Both the position numbers and the translations under genes were made by a program. The notes beneath the pieces are model-generated. The model saw only the letters and a program-made list of their open reading frames with translations, was not told the DNA's origin and ran no database searches. Below, piece by piece: positions 1 through 7,214 of a stretch of 36,816 nt of DNA (position 1 is its first letter; each line of letters begins with the position of its first letter). The stretch comes from Aeromonadales bacterium (GTDB lineage Bacteria > Pseudomonadota > Gammaproteobacteria > Enterobacterales > Succinivibrionaceae), in the NCBI GenBank assembly GCA_012519775.1, contig JAAYPN010000107.1, positions 1 through 36,816 on the forward strand, given 5' to 3'.

Positions 1-965
1 TACATATAAGCTTCATAGTTACCACTTGAGGTGCCAGGTACCTTAGCTCCCTTTACATAGTACTTGCTGTTAAATTCATCGGAATCACTTCTGTAATAGT
101 TATCCTTAAACTTCTGCTCCTTCAACTCACGTTGCTCCTGTGGTGTCAAAGTTTTAGCGTAGTTAGAGGTAGATGTGGTACCATTTACAATCAGAGGCAT
201 ATTAGAGGTTGTCTTTTTTTCTGTTACTGTACGTTTTACACCGGTGTCAGTAATTTTGCCGTTTCCTTTAACAGTGCTAGGCTCATACAAATATGAGGTT
301 ACACCATTGATGGCACAATCCTTTTTACCTGTTCTATAGCAGTAAGGAAGTCTCTCATAAGGAATAAAGCCTGTAGTTGAACCAACAACAGTTGATGTCT
401 GCATATTGATAACACGGCCTACAACCACGATACCCTTATCGTTTCTGGTTAAAGTGCCTGCAACAATATGTCTTACCATAGCCTGACGGGCAACTTTCTT
501 CCAATTACGGGAGAACACCATCTCACCGTCTTTGGTAACAGAAATTGCACCTGTTAACTTATATTCAAATACGCTGATGCCACGTCTGTCCAGTTCGTGC
601 ACGAACATTTCTGCCATTGAACGTCCAAGATAACCTGCATATTCATAAGTATCAGTATCGACAAAAGAGGTAACGGCAACTTTTGGGAAAGTCGAATATT
701 TGACTGCATTGCCATCTTCATCTATATAAGTTTTCACCTGACTATCATCTTTAGCGATATCTGCCTGCATAGTCTTATACAAGGTATCAGACATTGCTGA
801 TACAATCTTGCTGATTTCCATACCTGGTTTGCTATAAACATCATCATTAGCTGCAACTACAGTACTTGTTGGAGCAACCTTGCCATCTGGGGCAGGATTT
901 GCCGAACAACCTGCAAGAGCAAATGTTATTGCAAGGGTTAGCACTTTTATAATATTTCTCTCCAT
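1..965 (-). CDS. flgO: FlgO-family flagellar outer-membrane lipoprotein (partial, C-terminus off the left edge)
   Basis: I translated this gene by hand; the ATG is at 965 and the frame runs open to base 1, giving 321 codons without a stop. The N-terminus is a lipoprotein signal with lipobox LAGC (Cys about residue 20). The body contains a stretch resembling the FlgO domain, including the segments YAGYLGRSMAEMFVHELDRR and VVGRVINMQTSTVVG. In Vibrio, FlgO is an outer-membrane protein that works with FlgP and FlgT around the basal body and sheath of the polar flagellum. It is divergent from flgT, the arrangement known in Vibrio. A GAAGG ribosome-binding site lies 7 to 8 bases upstream. The protein is already longer than typical FlgO (about 220 aa, from memory) because of a polar Ser/Thr/Lys-rich C-terminal part. 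A sigma-54 promoter precedes it. The family call is confident; the function of the extension is unknown. Confidence 0.8.
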   Translation of the reverse strand, partial: MERNIIKVLTLAITFALAGCSANPAPDGKVAPTSTVVAANDDVYSKPGMEISKIVSAMSDTLYKTMQADIAKDDSQVKTYIDEDGNAVKYSTFPKVAVTSFVDTDTYEYAGYLGRSMAEMFVHELDRRGISVFEYKLTGAISVTKDGEMVFSRNWKKVARQAMVRHIVAGTLTRNDKGIVVVGRVINMQTSTVVGSTTGFIPYERLPYCYRTGKKDCAINGVTSYLYEPSTVKGNGKITDTGVKRTVTEKKTTSNMPLIVNGTTSTSNYAKTLTPQEQRELKEQKFKDNYYRSDSDEFNSKYYVKGAKVPGTSSGNYEAYM

Positions 966-1015
966 CCTGACCTTCTTTTGTTTGTATAATTAAAACATTG
1001 TCTACATGAATTATG

Positions 1016-1031
1016 CGTTAAATATTTAACG
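1016..1031. repeat. Perfect 16-base palindrome in the flgO leader
   Basis: CGTTAAATATTTAACG reads identically on both strands. It lies between the predicted sigma-54 promoter of flgO and its start codon. It could be a regulator site or a weak hairpin in the leader. A one-base-shorter version, CGTTAAATATTAACG, occurs at 36733-36747. Confidence 0.6.
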
Positions 1032-1043
1032 TTTTTTCTTAAC

Positions 1044-1060
1044 TTGGTGTAATTTATGCA
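1044..1060 (+). promoter_or_regulatory. Candidate sigma-54 promoter of flgT
   Basis: TTGGTGTAATTTATGCA has GG and GC separated by exactly 10 bases, as sigma-54 holoenzyme requires, and a good -12 element (TGCA). The -24 half is weaker than consensus after the GG. Transcription would start near 1071, leaving a leader of about 87 bases before the flgT ATG. Its -12 TGCA is shared with the opposing flgO promoter. Confidence 0.45.
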
Positions 1061-1073
1061 AATTCAATGCCAA
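1057..1073 (-). promoter_or_regulatory. Sigma-54 promoter of flgO
   Basis: On the minus strand TTGGCATTGAATTTGCA closely matches the consensus YTGGCACGRNNNTTGCW, with GG-N10-GC spacing; only the two bases after TGGCA differ. Transcription would start near 1046, about 80 bases before the flgO ATG. Flagellar context and a nearby FlrC homologue support sigma-54 control. Confidence 0.7.
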
Positions 1074-1157
1074 GAGACAATTTTCATCATGGTTACTTTT
1101 GATTAAGACATCTGCAATTAATCAAAATTAACCTCCACCATTTATATAAGGTGAATT

Positions 1158-2315
1158 ATGATAAAACGTATTATTGTAAAGTATATTACACCACTTGCCA
1201 TTGTTCTATGCTCGCTAAACGCACAGGCAAGATGGGTTACTGCAACTGGTGTTGGCAATGATCAGAATGAAGCTGTAAACGATGCATTAGAGAATGTAAT
1301 GATGCAGGTAGGTGCCGACGTTAAACTTGTTCAGGAATATAAAAACGGAGTTCTGCAAAATGACAGCTTCCAGATGAAGGCAAAAGATCCTATTAAAAAG
1401 GTCCAGATTTTAGAAGCTCAGGCTACCGCCCAGAAAGTGACAGTAACTATCAAAGCTTTTATCATGGACAATCAGGTAACTAAAAGATGCTCAACTAGCT
1501 CTATCCGGAAAACACTGGTTCCTGTCGGTTTCAAATTTGTAGACTCTCAGGCATATCAAAGCTCCATGGGTATTGAGAATATTCCAAAAGAACTTGATAA
1601 ACTTATTTTTGACAAGATTAACTCCAGTCCAAAATTTGTCACCAAATCTATTGTTAACGCTAATATCATTAACAATAACGGTAAATATGTAGATGACAAT
1701 TTTAAAATGAATAATCTTCAGGCAATTGCAAGCAGATCAAATGCCCAGTATGTAATTGTAGGTACAATAAACTCTCTTGCTTTATCTGAGGTTGGTAATA
1801 ACTTTTTAACTAAAATGATTTACTACCCTACCAGAAGCATTAACTTTGATGTTGATGTTTATGACACTCTAAATCAGACTCAAATCTTCCATCAGAATTA
1901 CCAGGCAGAAACAGACTGGCTGTTCAAACAGGATGAGTATATCGATATCAGATCTGACAGATTTACAGGTTCAGACTATGGCCAAAGACTTCATTCTTTA
2001 GCTGCAAGAGCTGCTAAGGATGTAATTTATGAGCTTGAATGCAAAAAGGTTTATGCCCGTGTTATCGATATCGATGGAGATGATTTAATCATTAACATCG
2101 GCTCAGACAGCAGATTGAATATAGGACAGGTTTTCAGCCTGATTCAGCGCTCTGCAGAACTTGGCAATCAGGGCGATCAGTACGACGTTTATGAGAATAC
2201 TCAAGGCAAGTATAAGGTAACTGCTGTATACCCTCATTCTGCAAAAATTCACCCAGTAGATCTTAACAATAACACCTTAAATGTAAACTCAGGTGATCTT
2301 GTAAGCATCGAATAA
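1158..2315 (+). CDS. flgT: Flagella assembly protein FlgT
   Basis: 385 aa. Residues 1-24 are a Sec signal peptide ending LNAQA, with cleavage before RWVTATG. The mature start and the following NEAVNDALENVMMQVGADV resemble the FlgT N-terminal domain. A middle domain spans about 110-260, and residues 300-385 (ARVIDIDGDDLIINIGSDSR to the end) fit the FlgT C-terminal beta domain. FlgT is a periplasmic component of the H ring around the LP ring in Vibrio and Aeromonas, needed for stable outer-membrane anchoring of the sodium-driven flagellum. An AAGGTG ribosome-binding site supports the ATG. It is divergent from flgO and followed by a tRNA gene rather than another flagellar gene. A candidate sigma-54 promoter lies upstream. 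Confidence 0.85.
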   Translation: MIKRIIVKYITPLAIVLCSLNAQARWVTATGVGNDQNEAVNDALENVMMQVGADVKLVQEYKNGVLQNDSFQMKAKDPIKKVQILEAQATAQKVTVTIKAFIMDNQVTKRCSTSSIRKTLVPVGFKFVDSQAYQSSMGIENIPKELDKLIFDKINSSPKFVTKSIVNANIINNNGKYVDDNFKMNNLQAIASRSNAQYVIVGTINSLALSEVGNNFLTKMIYYPTRSINFDVDVYDTLNQTQIFHQNYQAETDWLFKQDEYIDIRSDRFTGSDYGQRLHSLAARAAKDVIYELECKKVYARVIDIDGDDLIINIGSDSRLNIGQVFSLIQRSAELGNQGDQYDVYENTQGKYKVTAVYPHSAKIHPVDLNNNTLNVNSGDLVSIE

Positions 2316-2328
2316 TCAAATGCCGGTA

Positions 2329-2356
2329 TTGTTTATACATTAGATGTTGATATAAT
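2329..2356 (+). promoter_or_regulatory. Sigma-70 promoter of the tRNA-Arg gene
   Basis: TTGTTT (2329-2334) and a perfect TATAAT (2351-2356) are separated by 16 bases. The predicted start lies about 10 bases before the mature tRNA 5' end. Confidence 0.6.
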
Positions 2357-2372
2357 GCCGGTTAATCCTTTT

Positions 2373-2449
2373 GTTTCTGTAGCTCAGTTGGATAGAGCGT
2401 TCGCCTCCTAAGCGAAAGGTCGGCAGTTCGATTCTGCCCAGGAACGCCA
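2373..2449 (+). tRNA. tRNA-Arg (anticodon CCU, reads AGG)
   Basis: A 77-base cloverleaf was folded by eye. The acceptor stem is GTTTCTG pairing with CAGGAAC (one G-T pair), the D stem GCTC/GAGC, the anticodon stem TTCGC/GCGAA around the loop CTCCTAA, and the T stem GGCAG/CTGCC around TTCGATT. Discriminator G is followed by an encoded CCA. Anticodon CCT identifies it as the tRNA for the Arg codon AGG. No duplicate of its 3' end is seen downstream, so there is no sign of an integrated element using it as attachment site. Confidence 0.95.
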
Positions 2450-2550
2450 CTAAAGGCATTCTTACTCAATTCTCAACCACATCTATAATACGTCACCTGC
2501 CTTTGCCTTGCTTACAGCTACAGATGTGTCTTGATTTAATATTGCACTTT

Positions 2551-2656
2551 CATTCCTAAATTTTGTGATTTTCCATACTTTTTAGTAATGATATTGCTAA
2601 CTCAGCGATAAAATATTCATTCCTAAATTATGTGAATTTCCACATTTTCTGGTAAT
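2551..2656. repeat. Imperfect direct repeat, two 39-base copies
   Basis: The copies at 2551-2589 and 2618-2656 share 33 of 39 bases (first 12 identical: CATTCCTAAATT) and begin 67 bases apart. The spacing is not a multiple of three. On the minus strand each copy can be read as 13 codons with related peptides (ITKKYGKSQNLGM and ITRKCGNSHNLGM), which hints at duplicated remnants of a coding end, but neither continues as a gene. Confidence 0.6.
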
Positions 2657-2764
2657 CGAATATTAAACGCTGCAGATAATCGAATTTTTAGAGATAAACA
2701 AATTGGATATGAAAAATCAAATGTTTTGATTCTAAATGAAATGATCTTCTAATTGTGCCTTTTA

Positions 2765-2812
2765 TCAGAATTAAACCGAAAGCTTCTTTTAAAATCATCG
2801 GCTTAATTCTGA
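2765..2812 (-). terminator. Long hairpin after the IclR gene, possible terminator
   Basis: Arms at 2765-2779 and 2798-2812 pair at 14 of 15 positions around an 18-base loop, starting 12 bases after the IclR stop. There is no good U-tract on the minus strand, so it may stabilise the 3' end or work with Rho rather than be a classical intrinsic terminator. Confidence 0.4.
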
Positions 2813-2824
2813 CTTTAAATGAAT

Positions 2825-3586
2825 TTAAATCATCAGACTAGATGAGATCTGAATGGCGCTCTTTTTTACCTTATCTACAATTCCTGAAAGTTTATCAGAT
2901 GAGAATTTGGTAATTGTGCCAGACACCGAGATTGCGCCCATTAAATGGCTATCTAAATCAAATACCGGCACTGCTACACACCTGATCTCTAATGAGCCCT
3001 CGCCGTTATCATAGGCAAATCCTCGATTATGAATTGAGGCAAGCTCCTTACGTAAGGCCTGAGGAGTTGCAATAGAATTTGCTGTAGCCAGTGTATAATC
3101 AAGTGTAGTAATAAGCTTTTCTCTTAGTGTACTTTCCTGATAAGCAAGCAGACACTTGCCTAAAGCAGAATGTACTAAGGAAACCTCTGAACCTTCACGT
3201 GATAAGACTCTCATTCCGGTAAGATGACTGGTTCTTTTAACCACATAAAAAGCTTTTTCATCATCCATAATACCAAAGTGAGCTACAAGACAATCTACGT
3301 TCTCTATTAACTTTTCTAAAAATGGAGTAATAATTTCCTTTAAATCCAGCCCCTCTGAAGCGGAATTACCTAAAGATACCAGCTTCATCCACAACTGCAC
3401 GGTTTTATCTGAATTCTGTCTTATCAACCTTAGCTTAATCATGTCATCAACAAGGACATAAACAGAACTTCTTGGTAAAGAAGTTAAATTGATAAGTTCT
3501 GAAATGGTACATCTGCGATTCTTCTGAAGAACTTCTAAAATACGCAAAGCGCGCTCTAAAGCAGGAACTCTAATATTACCAGTCAT
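2825..3586 (-). CDS. IclR-family transcriptional regulator
   Basis: 253 aa, the usual length for the family. Residues about 6-66 form the IclR winged helix-turn-helix (ALERALRILEVLQKNRRCTISELINLTSLPRSSVY, in parts). Residues about 80-250 match the IclR effector-binding domain, with typical segments LVHSALGKCLLAY, RGFAYDNGEGSLEIRCVAVPVFD and GAISVSG. Such proteins are dimeric repressors or activators that usually bind small carbon compounds. No catabolic gene lies next to it, so neither ligand nor target can be inferred. It is separated from flrC by a hairpin and probably has its own promoter. The specificity is unassigned. Confidence 0.85.
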   Translation of the reverse strand: MTGNIRVPALERALRILEVLQKNRRCTISELINLTSLPRSSVYVLVDDMIKLRLIRQNSDKTVQLWMKLVSLGNSASEGLDLKEIITPFLEKLIENVDCLVAHFGIMDDEKAFYVVKRTSHLTGMRVLSREGSEVSLVHSALGKCLLAYQESTLREKLITTLDYTLATANSIATPQALRKELASIHNRGFAYDNGEGSLEIRCVAVPVFDLDSHLMGAISVSGTITKFSSDKLSGIVDKVKKSAIQISSSLMI

Positions 3587-3657
3587 ACAATATCACTCTT
3601 TTGAAGATTATGCTTTTTCTAGTATTGTAGACGATTTAAGAATTTTATAAAGACATT

Positions 3658-3688
3658 ATTTGAGCAGAATTTAAAACTCTGCTCAAAT
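3658..3688 (-). terminator. Hairpin between flrC and the IclR gene
   Basis: ATTTGAGCAGA (3658-3668) and TCTGCTCAAAT (3678-3688) are perfectly complementary over 11 bases with a 9-base loop, just past the flrC stop. The 3' flank on the minus strand is AT-rich but lacks a clear U-run. It probably ends the flrBC transcript. Confidence 0.5.
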
Positions 3689-3698
3689 AAAAAGAGAA

Positions 3699-5129
3699 TT
3701 AACCAGGGATAATCATGCCAAGTTCGCGCATCTTGGCAATCTTGTAACGAAGGGTTCTTGGACTAATGCCAAGTTTTGTGGCTACTTCCTGACGGGCCCC
3801 GCGATACTCAATTAAAGCATCTAAAATAATCTGATATTCCTGCTGCTTTAATTCACCTCCAAGAGCCTGAGGGATCTTCTGCTTTCTGACTGCACTTTCA
3901 CCACTTAATGGAGAATCATTGTCAACTTCTTCCTGTAAAGGTTCTATCTGAGGTTCAACTCCGTCAAAGTCAAAGCCCTGTGACTGAATAGCTTCCTCAA
4001 GGCCTGACTCATCTAAAATTATGCACTTGTCATCTACTAAACCTGTATTTGCAAGAATAAGAGCTCGCTGCATTACATTATCAAGTTCACGTACGTTACC
4101 TGGCCATGAGTAATTGTTAAGTTTTGCAATTGCGCTTTTTGTAAGCTCAGGTATTGCAAGCTGAGAGTCGGATGCATGCTTTGATAAAAGGAACTTTGCA
4201 ATCGGAATAATATCTTTTGGTCTCTTGCACAAAGGTAACCAGCGTAATGGGAAAACGTTTAAACGGTAATACAAGTCCTCACGGAACTTCTTTTGAGCTA
4301 CAGCTTCTTTTAAATCACGATTTGATGTTGCAATTACGCGTACATCAAGAGAAATTGTCTTTCTTGAACCTAGTCTTTCAACTTCTTTTTCCTGAAGAAC
4401 ACGTAAAAGTTTTGCCTGCAACCCTAAATCCATCTCGGTGATTTCATCTAATAAAATGGTACCACCCTGAGCCTGCTCAAACTTGCCAGGACAAGCCTGC
4501 ACTGCGCCTGTAAATGCGCCTTTTTCATAACCGAATAATGTTGATTCAAGCATTGAGTCAGGAATTGCAGCGCAGTTTATTGCTACAAAAGGACCTGATG
4601 CTCGATTTGATTTGTCGTGCACATAACGTGATAAAACTTCCTTACCTGATCCAGATGGACCTGTAATCATCACTGTAGCATCAGTTGCAGCCACTTTTGC
4701 TGCAAGAGACAGTAATTCAGCTGTAGATTGATCAGCGTAAATAGGCTCACCACGTACTGATTTGCTTACTGGAACGTATCTTGAAACCTGATTTAATAAA
4801 ACCTCAGGAGCAAATGGCTTTGCAAGATAATCAATAGCGCCATCGCGCATTGCTCTTACTGCACCATTGATGTTAGCGTAAGCTGTCATTAACAGTACAG
4901 GAAGCTGTGGGAACTTGTCGTGAATAGAGTTTAAAAGTGTATGGCCATCCATTCCGCCCATCTGAATGTCAGAGATAACCATATCAACCTTCTGCTTCGA
5001 TAGGATTTCTAGAGCCTGTTCTCCACCGTCAGCCTCAAGACAGACATAACCGGTTAACATCAATGTATCTACAATTGCCTCTCGCAATTGACTATCATCA
5101 TCTACAATCAGAATTTGACTATTGCTCAT
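3699..5129 (-). CDS. flrC: Sigma-54-dependent flagellar response regulator, FlrC/FleR type
   Basis: 476 aa with three domains. The receiver (1-120) has phosphoacceptor Asp54 in VISDIQM, acidic residues near position 10, and Lys104 in YLAKPF. The AAA+ domain (about 135-365) has Walker A GPSGSGKE (157-164), the sigma-54-contacting GAFTGA loop (204-209) and Walker B GGTILLDEI. The C-terminal Fis-type helix-turn-helix spans about 430-470. Phosphorylated FlrC activates sigma-54 promoters of middle and late flagellar genes in Vibrio. It lies 18 bases after flrB and is certainly co-transcribed with it. An NtrC-family regulator of another process is the alternative, but its short PAS-kinase partner and three flagellar sigma-54 promoters in the window favour FlrC. 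Confidence 0.85.
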   Translation of the reverse strand: MSNSQILIVDDDSQLREAIVDTLMLTGYVCLEADGGEQALEILSKQKVDMVISDIQMGGMDGHTLLNSIHDKFPQLPVLLMTAYANINGAVRAMRDGAIDYLAKPFAPEVLLNQVSRYVPVSKSVRGEPIYADQSTAELLSLAAKVAATDATVMITGPSGSGKEVLSRYVHDKSNRASGPFVAINCAAIPDSMLESTLFGYEKGAFTGAVQACPGKFEQAQGGTILLDEITEMDLGLQAKLLRVLQEKEVERLGSRKTISLDVRVIATSNRDLKEAVAQKKFREDLYYRLNVFPLRWLPLCKRPKDIIPIAKFLLSKHASDSQLAIPELTKSAIAKLNNYSWPGNVRELDNVMQRALILANTGLVDDKCIILDESGLEEAIQSQGFDFDGVEPQIEPLQEEVDNDSPLSGESAVRKQKIPQALGGELKQQEYQIILDALIEYRGARQEVATKLGISPRTLRYKIAKMRELGMIIPG

Positions 5130-5147
5130 ACCTATCCTTTTTATTAT

Positions 5148-6179
5148 TTAAGCAACTGATTCTCGTTCCATTTGAGGAATACTTGTTGAAGGTTCTAAAA
5201 CACCTTCATACTTAGGCAGGATCATGGTAAATACTGTTTCTTTTTCATCTGAGGTCAATTTAATGTCACCCTGATGTACCTTAGCAACAGCAGCTACTAC
5301 AGCTAATCCTAAACCTGTACCATTACTCTTGGTAGTAAAGAAAGGCTCAAAAATATTTCTGCATGTTTCTTTACTAATCATAGGACCATCGTTCTTAACG
5401 CTGATCATAACATTCTTAGCATCTGATACCAGTTCAATCATAACGTTTTTTGCACCAGCTTCAATGGCATTTGTCACTAAATTGGTAATTGCTCCGTTTA
5501 ATGCTGTTACATTGCCTAATAATGCCATAGGGCGAGGACCAATGTTAGACTTTAAATTAGCGCCTGATCTCTGTACAACTGAAGCTACTGAGTTTGTAAC
5601 ACCTTCAACGATATCCACAGCATCAAGCAATTTAACACTCTGCTCTCCAGAACGAGCATACATTAGAATATCGCTTACCTGTGACTCTAAAGCTTCTAAT
5701 CTGCCCATTAACTTCTTCTGGAAGATGGTTCTGCTAGCAAGTGGTAACTTTACATTGCCTAAATTTGCTGCGTATAAAATTGCAGCTGACAAAGGAGTTC
5801 TAATCTGGTGAGCTAAAGATGCTGCCATACGACCTAATGAGCTTAAACGTTCCATATGGTTCAGCTTGTCTGTAAGTTCACGTGTCTGAGTCTGATCAGT
5901 CATCTGAACTAGCTGACCATGTGATAAAGGTTTTGTAGATACCTGAAGTCTCTTACCGTCAACAGTAGAGATCTCTTGGCCATCATCCTTGCGAGGAGCG
6001 AAAACTTCACCGATTACCTTATACCAGATACGACCTTCTAAAGTATCCACATTAAGCATTTTTAAAGCTGAGTCGTTAGCTTTTCTGATAATGCCTCTTT
6101 CATCTAATACGATGATTGCAGATGGTTCTTTCTCGAAAATCTCTTTGTATAATTCTAGCTCATTATTAGAAGTTGTCAT
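5148..6179 (-). CDS. flrB: Flagellar sensor histidine kinase, FlrB/FleS type
   Basis: 343 aa and without transmembrane segments, as expected of cytoplasmic FlrB/FleS. A PAS domain occupies about 8-95. The dimerisation domain carries His124 in SLAHQIRTPLSAA. The HATPase domain has the N box NLVTNAIEAG (Asn237), then NDGP and GTGLGLAVV (about 253 and 287). It would phosphorylate FlrC in response to an internal flagellar-assembly cue. AGGTG lies 6 bases before the ATG, and a near-consensus sigma-54 promoter lies about 30 bases upstream. The usual flrA gene is not adjacent, so its activator must be encoded elsewhere. Confidence 0.85.
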   Translation of the reverse strand: MTTSNNELELYKEIFEKEPSAIIVLDERGIIRKANDSALKMLNVDTLEGRIWYKVIGEVFAPRKDDGQEISTVDGKRLQVSTKPLSHGQLVQMTDQTQTRELTDKLNHMERLSSLGRMAASLAHQIRTPLSAAILYAANLGNVKLPLASRTIFQKKLMGRLEALESQVSDILMYARSGEQSVKLLDAVDIVEGVTNSVASVVQRSGANLKSNIGPRPMALLGNVTALNGAITNLVTNAIEAGAKNVMIELVSDAKNVMISVKNDGPMISKETCRNIFEPFFTTKSNGTGLGLAVVAAVAKVHQGDIKLTSDEKETVFTMILPKYEGVLEPSTSIPQMERESVA

Positions 6180-6210
6180 AAGTCACCTCACTTTGTATAA
6201 GATAACTTAA

Positions 6211-6225
6211 TCAATATTCGTGCCA
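6211..6225 (-). promoter_or_regulatory. Sigma-54 promoter of flrBC
   Basis: The minus strand reads TGGCACGAATATTGA, matching TGGCACGRNNNTTGC at every defined base except the final C. It lies 32 bases upstream of the flrB ATG. By analogy with Vibrio it would be activated by FlrA. Confidence 0.75.
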
Positions 6226-6238
6226 CATTTATTTTTTA

Positions 6239-6272
6239 TTATTTATCAATAAGTTATTTTAATGATAAATAA
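6239..6272. promoter_or_regulatory. Inverted repeat upstream of the flrBC sigma-54 promoter
   Basis: TTATTTATCA (6239-6248) and TGATAAATAA (6263-6272) are perfect 10-base inverted arms with a 14-base spacer. Their position, starting about 14 bases upstream of the -24 element, fits a binding site for a dimeric enhancer-binding protein such as FlrA. The role is inferred from position only. Confidence 0.4.
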
Positions 6273-6291
6273 CATCGCCAAAATAATGGCA

Positions 6292-7077
6292 TTAGAAAGT
6301 GTCTTTTACACTCAAAATGGAAGGATTTTTACCGCATACAGCACAATTGTCATTTTTTAATGGCAGTTTCATGACTTTAACCTGCATACCAAGAGCTTCT
6401 ACAGTTAGTAATCTGCCAATTAATAGCTCTCCAATTCCTAGAAGGTATTTTACGCACTCTAAAACCTGGAAATTACCGATAATTCCCGGCAACGGACCAA
6501 AGACTCCCACCTGCTTACTTGTAGGGACACTACCTGGTTTTGGGATCTTCTCAAAAACACAGCGGTAACATGGACCTTTACCTGGAACATAAGTCATAAC
6601 CTGACCTTTAAAATGAACCACTGCTCCATGTGAAAAAGGTTTCTTTGCAAGAACACAGGCATCGTTAATTAAAAACTTACTCTCAAAATTATCTGTGCAG
6701 TCGATAATAAAATCGTAATCTTTAATTAAATCCATAATATTGTCTTTAGTTACAAAGGAATTATAAGTAATCACTTGAACGTCAGGATTTAATGCGTTAA
6801 TAGTGTTTTTTGCAGACTCTGTCTTTAAAACACCTACATCCTTTGTCTGATGAATAACCTGTCTTTGCAGATTTGAATAATCCACAACATCATCATCAAC
6901 AACACCAATAGTGCCGATTCCTGCTGCTGCAAGATACATAAGTACAGGTGATCCTAAACCGCCTGTTCCAATTACCATAACCTTTGATTGCAGTAATTTT
7001 TTCTGGCCTTCAATACCCATCTCTTTTAAAGTTATATGTCTAGAGTACCTTTCTAGTTGCTCTTTATTTAATTCCAT
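6292..7077 (-). CDS. MoeB/ThiF/HesA-family E1-like adenylyltransferase, catalytic Cys replaced by Ser
   Basis: 261 aa. The nucleotide-binding loop GTGGLGS is at 37-43, the ATP/Mg region DCTDN at 126-130, and zinc cysteines Cys170/Cys173 and Cys245/Cys248 are intact. Family members adenylate the C-terminal glycine of MoaD or ThiS for molybdopterin or thiazole synthesis. The segment PTSKQVGVFGP places Ser187 where MoeB and ThiF have Cys. MoeB is known to adenylate MoaD without that Cys, whereas ThiF-type thiotransfer needs it. No moaD, thiS or other cofactor gene is adjacent. GGTGGAG precedes the ATG. The family is sure; MoeB versus ThiF cannot be settled here. Confidence 0.85.
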   Translation of the reverse strand: MELNKEQLERYSRHITLKEMGIEGQKKLLQSKVMVIGTGGLGSPVLMYLAAAGIGTIGVVDDDVVDYSNLQRQVIHQTKDVGVLKTESAKNTINALNPDVQVITYNSFVTKDNIMDLIKDYDFIIDCTDNFESKFLINDACVLAKKPFSHGAVVHFKGQVMTYVPGKGPCYRCVFEKIPKPGSVPTSKQVGVFGPLPGIIGNFQVLECVKYLLGIGELLIGRLLTVEALGMQVKVMKLPLKNDNCAVCGKNPSILSVKDTF

Positions 7078-7171
7078 ATCTCCACCTAAAGTTTCTCTTT
7101 AAGTTAATAACCTTGTACAATCCATAATGTTAACAGATATAACTTGAATTGTATCATCCAAAATAGACACA

Positions 7172-7194
7172 AAAGCCCGCACTAGGCGGGCTTT
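7172..7194 (-). terminator. Intrinsic terminator of purL
   Basis: AAAGCCCGC (7172-7180) and GCGGGCTTT (7186-7194) form a 9-bp GC-rich stem with loop ACTAG, 20 bases past the purL stop. The minus strand continues with U-rich sequence (TTTTGTGTC). Confidence 0.85.
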
Positions 7195-7214
7195 ATTTTC
7201 ATGAGGACTTTAGA

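Larger units (their letters stand above)
2450..2824. other. Gene-free stretch downstream of tRNA-Arg
   Basis: No open reading frame with a credible start is visible in these 375 bases. The stretch is very AT-rich and holds an imperfect direct repeat (2551-2656) and an inverted repeat (2765-2812). The tRNA 3' flank has no clear intrinsic terminator. Confidence 0.6.

Noticed and set aside
2450-2824. Integrated element or attachment site behind tRNA-Arg
   Set aside because: No copy of the tRNA 3' end, integrase gene or cargo is visible; only a local repeat remains.
5329-5811. 160-codon plus-strand open frame inside flrB
   Set aside because: It is wholly antisense to the well-supported kinase gene, has no ribosome-binding site or recognisable domain, and follows from the codon pattern of flrB.
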